NCBI GenBank assembly: GCA_001798105.1
Contig: MGRI01000028.1
Location: forward strand, 9,196 to 19,137
Origin: Deltaproteobacteria bacterium RIFCSPHIGHO2_02_FULL_40_11
GTDB lineage: Bacteria; Bdellovibrionota; JACOXK01; 2-02-FULL-40-11
Reading direction: 5' to 3'
Length of the DNA: 9,942 nt
Positions 6,322 to 9,942 of the stretch are shown piece by piece. Every line of letters starts with the position of its first letter. Position 1 is the stretch's first letter. Both the position numbers and the translations under genes were made by a program. The notes below the pieces were generated by a model. The model did no database searches and was not told where the DNA came from. It was given only the letters and a program-made list of their open reading frames with translations.

Positions 6322-7992
6322 ATGGCTAAAATTATCCAATTTAGTGAAGATGCTAGACAAAGCATTTTAAGAGGTGTCGATATCTTAGCAAACGCAGTGA
6401 AAGTAACATTGGGTCCAAAAGGCCGAAATGTTATTTTAGAAAAATCTTTTGGTGCCCCAACGGTAACCAAAGATGGCGTGTCGGTTGCAAAAGAAATCGA
6501 AGTCGAAGATAAATTCGAAAACATGGGCGCACAAATGCTAAAAGAAGTGGCCTCCAAAACCAGTGATGTCGCTGGAGATGGAACCACAACGGCAACGGTT
6601 TTGGCGCAAGCCATTTTTAAAGCAGGCACCAAAGCTGTGGCAGCAGGATACAGCCCAATGGATTTAAAACGCGGCGTGGATAAAGCTGTGACTGCGGTGG
6701 TTGCAGCGCTTGGAAAACTCAGCAAAGATGTGAAAGATCAAAAAGAAATTGCCCAAGTGGGAACCATTTCTGCAAACAGCGATGAGACCATTGGAAACAT
6801 CATTTCTGAAGCCATGGAAAAAGTAGGCAAAGAAGGTGTGATTACGGTTGAAGAATCCAAAACCATGGATACAACGTTAGAAGTGGTTGAAGGGATGCAA
6901 TTCGATCGAGGGTATCTTTCACCTTACTTTGTGACAGATCCTGAGCGTATGGAAGCTGTTTTGGAAGATGCTTATGTGCTGATTTATGACAAAAAACTTT
7001 CTAGCTTAAGAGACATGGTACCTTTGTTAGAAAAAGTTGCACAAAGTGGGCGTCCACTTTTAATCATTTCTGAAGATGTTGAAGGCGAAGCCTTGGCAAC
7101 TTTGGTCGTGAATAAAATTCGTGGCACCATGAAAGCGGCTGCAGTGAAAGCCCCGGGATTTGGCGATCGTAGAAAGTCTATGCTCGAAGACATCGCCGTT
7201 TTAACCGGTGGCCAAGTTATCTCTGAAGACTTAGGCTTTAAAATTGAAAACGTGGAACTCAACCACTTAGGCCAAGTCAAACGTGTTACGATCGACAAAG
7301 ACAATACAACTTTAGTCGATGGTAAAGGACGAAAGTCTGACATCGAAGCCAGAGTCAAAACACTCAGAAAACAAGTTGAAGAAACAGACTCTGACTACGA
7401 TCGTGAAAAACTGCAAGAGCGTTTGGCAAAATTGGTGGGTGGCGTTGCCGTCATTCGCGTGGGTTCATCGACAGAAATTGAGATGAAAGAGAAAAAAGCC
7501 CGCGTTGAAGATGCATTGCATGCAACAAGAGCTGCCGTTGAAGAAGGAATTGTTCCTGGAGGTGGCATTGCTTACCTTCGAACCATCTATGCTTTGGAGC
7601 AAGTGAAAAAAGATCTGAAAGATCATCCAGAGCAACAAATGGGCGTAGACATTATCCGAAAGGCCATTGAAGCGCCGATTCGTCAAATTGCAACAAATGC
7701 TGGATTTGACGGTGCTGTGGTTGTGGATAAAGTCTTGGCAAGCGATAAAGTTACATTCGGCTTTAACGCTGCCACAGAAAAATATGGTGATCTCTTAGAA
7801 CAAGGGATCATTGACCCAACCAAGGTGGTTCGTTTTGCACTTCAAAATGCAGCATCGGTGGCATCTTTGATGCTGACCACAGAAGCATTGATTGCAGATA
7901 AACCAGAAGACAAGAATAGCGGTGGTGCCGGAATGCCAGGCGGAATGCCAGGTGGCATGGGCGGAATGGGCGGCATGGGTGGCATGATGTAA
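6322..7992 (+). CDS. groEL: Chaperonin GroEL (Hsp60)
   Basis: GroEL is the ATP-driven double-ring chaperonin that folds cytosolic proteins together with GroES. The 556-residue product is close to the usual 545-550. Visible hallmarks are the nucleotide site LGPKGRN (30-36), D51 in TKDGVSVAKEIE, the phosphate-binding AGDGTTTATVLAQ (84-96, D86), the apical domain around 190-375 with GYLSPYFVTD, the catalytic aspartate D397 in VEDALHATRAAVEEG, and GGG at 413-415. The C-terminus is a Gly-Gly-Met repeat tail (about 537-556) ending GGMGGMM, encoded by an imperfect GGCGGAATG-like DNA repeat. The ribosome binding site AAGGAGG (6306-6312) sits 9 nt before ATG. The gene is intact and ordinary. Long open frames on its opposite strand are by-products of codon bias. 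Confidence 0.99.
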   Translation: MAKIIQFSEDARQSILRGVDILANAVKVTLGPKGRNVILEKSFGAPTVTKDGVSVAKEIEVEDKFENMGAQMLKEVASKTSDVAGDGTTTATVLAQAIFKAGTKAVAAGYSPMDLKRGVDKAVTAVVAALGKLSKDVKDQKEIAQVGTISANSDETIGNIISEAMEKVGKEGVITVEESKTMDTTLEVVEGMQFDRGYLSPYFVTDPERMEAVLEDAYVLIYDKKLSSLRDMVPLLEKVAQSGRPLLIISEDVEGEALATLVVNKIRGTMKAAAVKAPGFGDRRKSMLEDIAVLTGGQVISEDLGFKIENVELNHLGQVKRVTIDKDNTTLVDGKGRKSDIEARVKTLRKQVEETDSDYDREKLQERLAKLVGGVAVIRVGSSTEIEMKEKKARVEDALHATRAAVEEGIVPGGGIAYLRTIYALEQVKKDLKDHPEQQMGVDIIRKAIEAPIRQIATNAGFDGAVVVDKVLASDKVTFGFNAATEKYGDLLEQGIIDPTKVVRFALQNAASVASLMLTTEALIADKPEDKNSGGAGMPGGMPGGMGGMGGMGGMM

Positions 7993-8007
7993 TTCACCCA
8001 GGTTGTC

Positions 8008-8045
8008 ATCCTGAGGCAAAGCCACATGTGGCGTAGCCGAAGGAT
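8008..8045. repeat. Imperfect 38-bp palindrome downstream of groEL (REP-like)
   Basis: The sequence is symmetric about 8026/8027. The arms ATCCT (8008-8012) and AGGAT (8041-8045) enclose GGC/GCC (8015-8017, 8036-8038) and a perfect 12-bp core GCCACATGTGGC (8021-8032). Fifteen of 19 positions pair, and two mismatches are adjacent G-A oppositions. The flanks GTCATCCTGAG and CGAAGGATCT match, from memory, the arms of a repeat dispersed in the intergenic DNA of many bacterial genomes. It lies between the groEL stop and the terminator, so it would form a hairpin in the 3' untranslated RNA. Confidence 0.7.
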
Positions 8046-8064
8046 CTACCACAAAAAGAAACCC

Positions 8065-8095
8065 AAAAAGGGGGCCAACCTGGCCCCCTTTTTTT
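8065..8095 (+). terminator. Rho-independent terminator of groESL
   Basis: The stem GGGGGCC (8070-8076) pairs perfectly with GGCCCCC (8082-8088) around the loop AACCT, followed by seven T residues (8089-8095). Five A residues at 8065-8069 extend the stem and give a U-run on the opposite strand, so it could also stop leftward transcription. Confidence 0.93.
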
Positions 8096-8104
8096 ATGTC
8101 TTCG

Positions 8105-8133
8105 TTGACTTCTCTGACACCACTTGTTAAAAA
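8105..8133 (+). promoter_or_regulatory. Possible promoter for the 8161-8571 gene
   Basis: TTGACT (8105-8110) is followed after 17 bp by TAAAAA (8128-8133), which is preceded by TGT as in an extended -10. The -10 matches at only four of six positions. A start near 8140 would leave about 20 nt of leader with the Shine-Dalgarno. Its place directly after the groESL terminator makes a new promoter necessary. Confidence 0.4.
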
Positions 8134-8160
8134 AAGAGGAAGGTTTCAGGAGGTGTTGTG

Positions 8161-8571
8161 ATGAATATCAAAAAAGGGTTAATTTTTGTTTTTTTTATCT
8201 ATTTTGTCAGTCTTTCCGGCTGGGCTTCTTCGCTCGATGGGACGTGGAAAGGAACCATTTCTTTAGACAAGGGACGTCTTCATTACGATTTAATGCTTAC
8301 GATTAAAACCGAAGGAACGCAAACCCTTGTGGAAGCTCAAACAAACGATGCAACATTGCATGTTACGTATTTCAAGATAGAAGAACGCGAAGATGCCACC
8401 CATATCGATATTTCAGCCTATGAGCTCACCCAAGATGTGTATTTTACCTTTACGCTTATGGGAGTGTTAGACGAAACCAAAGATGCTATTCAGGGCTCAG
8501 CATCGAGAACAATTCAAAATCGTCGTTATCTTACGAGTTACGGAATTTTTGAAGTTCAACGTGAGATATAA
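8161..8571 (+). CDS. Small secreted protein, possible beta-barrel or lipocalin-like fold
   Basis: The family is not recognised with confidence. ATG 8161 is preferred over the adjacent GTG 8158 because AGGAGG (8148-8153) then has a 7-nt spacer. The 136-residue product has a Sec signal peptide: MNIKKG, hydrophobic core LIFVFFIYFVSLSG, and a cut near WAS-S (residue 22). The mature chain begins LDGTWKGTISL and continues as alternating strands (LHYDLMLTIKTE, QTLVEAQTN, THIDISAYEL, VYFTFTLMGVLDE, GSASRTIQNRRYLTSYGIFEVQR). The early G-T-W and the run of amphipathic strands recall calycin or lipocalin-like barrels; this fold is an inference from pattern only. It has no cysteines and is probably periplasmic. 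It is transcribed alone and converges on the cupin gene with a 17-bp gap and no visible terminator. Confidence 0.75.
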   Translation: MNIKKGLIFVFFIYFVSLSGWASSLDGTWKGTISLDKGRLHYDLMLTIKTEGTQTLVEAQTNDATLHVTYFKIEEREDATHIDISAYELTQDVYFTFTLMGVLDETKDAIQGSASRTIQNRRYLTSYGIFEVQREI

Positions 8572-8588
8572 TTTGAGTAGTCGATGCC

Positions 8589-9098
8589 TTATTTTTTGAA
8601 GGTCAAAGATTCAATCATTTCTGAAAAGTCCGAATATTTAGCCTTTAAATCTTCTGGAACCTCAAGCGTAAAGTCTTCAAACTCAAATCCAGGGGAAACG
8701 GTGCACCCAATAAGGGCATAGGAAGCACTTCTATTAAGAAGAGCGCCAAACCATGTCCCTTTGGGAATAAGAGTCTGTGGCCTTTCTCCTTTTTCCAAGT
8801 CTTTTCCTAAAGTTTGTATCGCTCCATCCCCATTGGGGTACAAAAGAAGGACATCTAAAGGCCCACCATCATATAAATGAAACATCTCATCACTTTTAAG
8901 TTGATGCAAAAAACTTTTTGGCTGGTCGTTTGTTAAAATAAAATAGGCAAAAGTTGATGCACATCTGGAACCAGAATAAATATTTTTAAGTCCTTCTTTT
9001 GAAATTAAAAGATCAGAGCGATACGTTTCCTTGAAGTATCCTCCCTCTGGATGAGGTTCTAATCCCAAAGTCTTGATGATCTTTTCATAATTTTTCAT
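8589..9098 (-). CDS. DUF985 (cupin_5) family protein
   Basis: This 169-residue protein belongs to the DUF985 or cupin_5 family of RmlC-like beta-barrels, whose biochemical role is generally unknown. Family hallmarks are HPEGGYFKETYR (16-27), the segment STFAYFILTND, a metal-site-like run HQLKSDEMFHLYDGGPL with H65, E71 and H74, IPKGTWFGAL (111-120), and the strongly conserved GCTVSPGFEFEDF (131-143). It is probably cytosolic, as no signal peptide is present. The start ATG 9098 lies inside the end of the TfoX-like gene, overlapping it by 14 bp, with no strong Shine-Dalgarno. This suggests translational coupling in one operon. Confidence 0.92.
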   Translation of the reverse strand: MKNYEKIIKTLGLEPHPEGGYFKETYRSDLLISKEGLKNIYSGSRCASTFAYFILTNDQPKSFLHQLKSDEMFHLYDGGPLDVLLLYPNGDGAIQTLGKDLEKGERPQTLIPKGTWFGALLNRSASYALIGCTVSPGFEFEDFTLEVPEDLKAKYSDFSEMIESLTFKK

Positions 9099-9417
9099 GG
9101 TCTTGTTCCCAAACTGAAATGGCTTCTTTGGCCCATGTTAAAAGCTCATCTGAATTTTCTATAATATCCCCTGGTACCTCCAAATAATTCTTTAATTTCT
9201 GCTTGGCAGAGGGTTGAAAAGCTTTCATCCCTTGTTCTTTATATTTTTGAGAAGTGACACCATTGGTTTTAAAATAAATATGCCCATTATTAATGATGCC
9301 GAAGAAAATATTATCAGAATAAAGCCCCCAGCTACTAAACATTGAAGAAGCGGCCAGTTGAGGAAGATCCATTAGCTGATCAAGAATAAAATCTTTAAGA
9401 GAATCATCTTTCGGCAT
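9085..9417 (-). CDS. TfoX N-terminal domain protein
   Basis: The 110-residue protein matches the TfoX/Sxy N-terminal domain alone. Its features in order are SSMFSSWGLYSDNIFFGIINNGHIYFK (24-50), corresponding to the family pattern MFGGyGLY...FG.i....lYlK, then YLEVPGDIIENSDELLTWAKEAI (78-100), the typical closing helix. The usual glycines after MF are replaced by SS. The TfoX C-terminal domain found in the competence regulator Sxy is missing, so competence control should not be assumed; stand-alone TfoX-N proteins are common and poorly characterised. ATG 9417 has no Shine-Dalgarno in front of it. It is followed by the overlapping cupin gene and preceded, 118 bp upstream on the same strand, by the AbiEii-like gene. 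Confidence 0.88.
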   Translation of the reverse strand: MPKDDSLKDFILDQLMDLPQLAASSMFSSWGLYSDNIFFGIINNGHIYFKTNGVTSQKYKEQGMKAFQPSAKQKLKNYLEVPGDIIENSDELLTWAKEAISVWEQDHEKL

Positions 9418-9423
9418 ATTAAA

Positions 9424-9452
9424 TTCATAGCACAGTCAGAGTTTTTCGTCGA
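9424..9452 (-). promoter_or_regulatory. Possible promoter giving a leaderless TfoX-like mRNA
   Basis: On the minus strand TCGACG (9452-9447), 17 bp, and TATGAA (9429-9424) preceded by TGC form a weak -35 with an extended -10. The predicted start site falls on or next to the A of ATG 9417, which fits the absence of a ribosome binding site. Both hexamers match at only four of six positions. Confidence 0.3.
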
Positions 9453-9535
9453 TCGCGAAACATAAGATGTATCAGAGCATGAAGCGAGAAAATTTTAGGT
9501 ACTCTAGTCTGGGCGAAGCAGATGTTTTTATTTTT

Positions 9536-9942
9536 TTAAGTATGCCACCCTTTGTTAGGCACCCACTTCTTTTTAAATTCTTTTTCCTGAGTCAAACTTT
9601 CCAATAAAGGCATGAGAAATCTTTTAATTTGATTGATTGTTTCAGAAAACTTAATGCTACCATCGGGAACCAATTTATTTTTTTGTATAAATGCACTCCA
9701 TTGGCTTTGTTTAATGGGTGTGTCGTAAAATTCAGCTGTCAATGCAAATGGAAGCTTTTTTGGAATTTCTGTTTTTCTGCGTTCAAATGTTTTTTGAATG
9801 GCCTCGGAAAGTAAAGCTCCATCAAAAGCAAACTGATTTGACATAAGCCAAATATCATAAAAATCCTTCATGCGGCTATTGGCAATGCCAAGCATCACCA
9901 TGGCTTGAAGTTTTTCAGAGATTACGGTTTCTTGTGGATACG
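9536..9942 (-). CDS. AbiEii/AbiGii-type nucleotidyltransferase toxin, C-terminal part (5' end outside window)
   Basis: The frame remains open to the window edge, reading YPQETVISEKLQAM just before the internal Met at 9901, so the gene begins beyond base 9942. About 135 residues are visible. The signature EKLQAMVMLGIANSRMKDFYDIWLM is the conserved middle of AbiEii-family proteins, followed by FERRKTEIP and a helical tail ending NKGWHT. In type IV AbiE systems the AbiEii protein is a GTP-binding nucleotidyltransferase toxin that causes growth arrest and phage abortive infection, held in check by the AbiEi antitoxin and repressor. The catalytic GS...DxD part and any antitoxin gene would lie to the right, so activity and completeness cannot be judged. 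The visible part has no frameshift. Confidence 0.88.
   Translation of the reverse strand, partial: YPQETVISEKLQAMVMLGIANSRMKDFYDIWLMSNQFAFDGALLSEAIQKTFERRKTEIPKKLPFALTAEFYDTPIKQSQWSAFIQKNKLVPDGSIKFSETINQIKRFLMPLLESLTQEKEFKKKWVPNKGWHT

Noticed and set aside
6297..6725. Long minus-strand open frame opposite groEL, and another at 6984-7358
   Set aside because: Both lie wholly within an unmistakable groEL. Their translations are low-complexity Ser/Ala/Thr/Pro text with no family features, as expected from codon bias on the sense strand.
9444..9460. Small inverted repeat TTTCG...CGAAA upstream of the TfoX-like gene
   Set aside because: A five-bp stem with a seven-nt loop is short enough to occur by chance. 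It overlaps the weak -35 and could be an operator, but nothing else supports that.
1..9942. CRISPR arrays, tRNA or rRNA genes, or a complete insertion sequence
   Set aside because: There are no regularly spaced repeats beyond the two-copy array at 14-57, no cloverleaf or rRNA-like sequence was noticed by eye, and no transposase reading frame or paired terminal inverted repeats were seen.

Overview
The window comes from a Gram-negative-type bacterium of low to moderate GC content. It has an RpoH-class heat-shock sigma factor, a groES-groEL operon and three proteins with Sec signal peptides. The gene style and G-rich intergenic repeats would fit a deltaproteobacterial or Bdellovibrio-like lineage, but nothing here fixes the taxonomy, so that is a weak inference.

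Layout from left to right. Bases 14-57 carry an exact two-copy 22-bp tandem repeat. Its right edge runs into a near-consensus sigma-70 promoter (59-87) for a small secreted protein of unknown function (124-762). After a 151-bp gap with a perfect TATAAT comes a very large gene (914-5011). It encodes a 1365-residue protein with a signal peptide, a coiled-coil-prone stretch and three hydrophobic segments near residues 763-912; I do not recognise its family. Its last 18 bp overlap the end of rpoH, which runs the other way (4994-5857, minus).

rpoH is divergent from groES (6005-6292) and groEL (6322-7992). The shared interval holds a clear TTGACA/TATATT promoter facing groES and a roughly 74-nt leader. 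That leader can fold into a strong hairpin followed by a second hairpin in which four U residues pair with the AGGA of the groES Shine-Dalgarno sequence, the arrangement of a fourU RNA thermometer. The operon ends in a 38-bp imperfect palindrome and a textbook intrinsic terminator. A short secreted protein, possibly a beta-barrel, follows (8161-8571).

The right end is on the minus strand and looks more accessory. The 3' part of an AbiEii-type nucleotidyltransferase toxin gene enters from the right edge (9536 to the window end). Next is a single-domain TfoX-N protein (9085-9417), overlapping by 14 bp a DUF985 cupin (8589-9098).

The core is an ordinary heat-shock locus: a sigma factor beside a chaperonin operon it probably controls, with possible extra temperature control at translation. 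I see no wholly new system. The least explained content is the secreted-protein pair at 124-5011, and the most testable regulatory idea is the groES leader.
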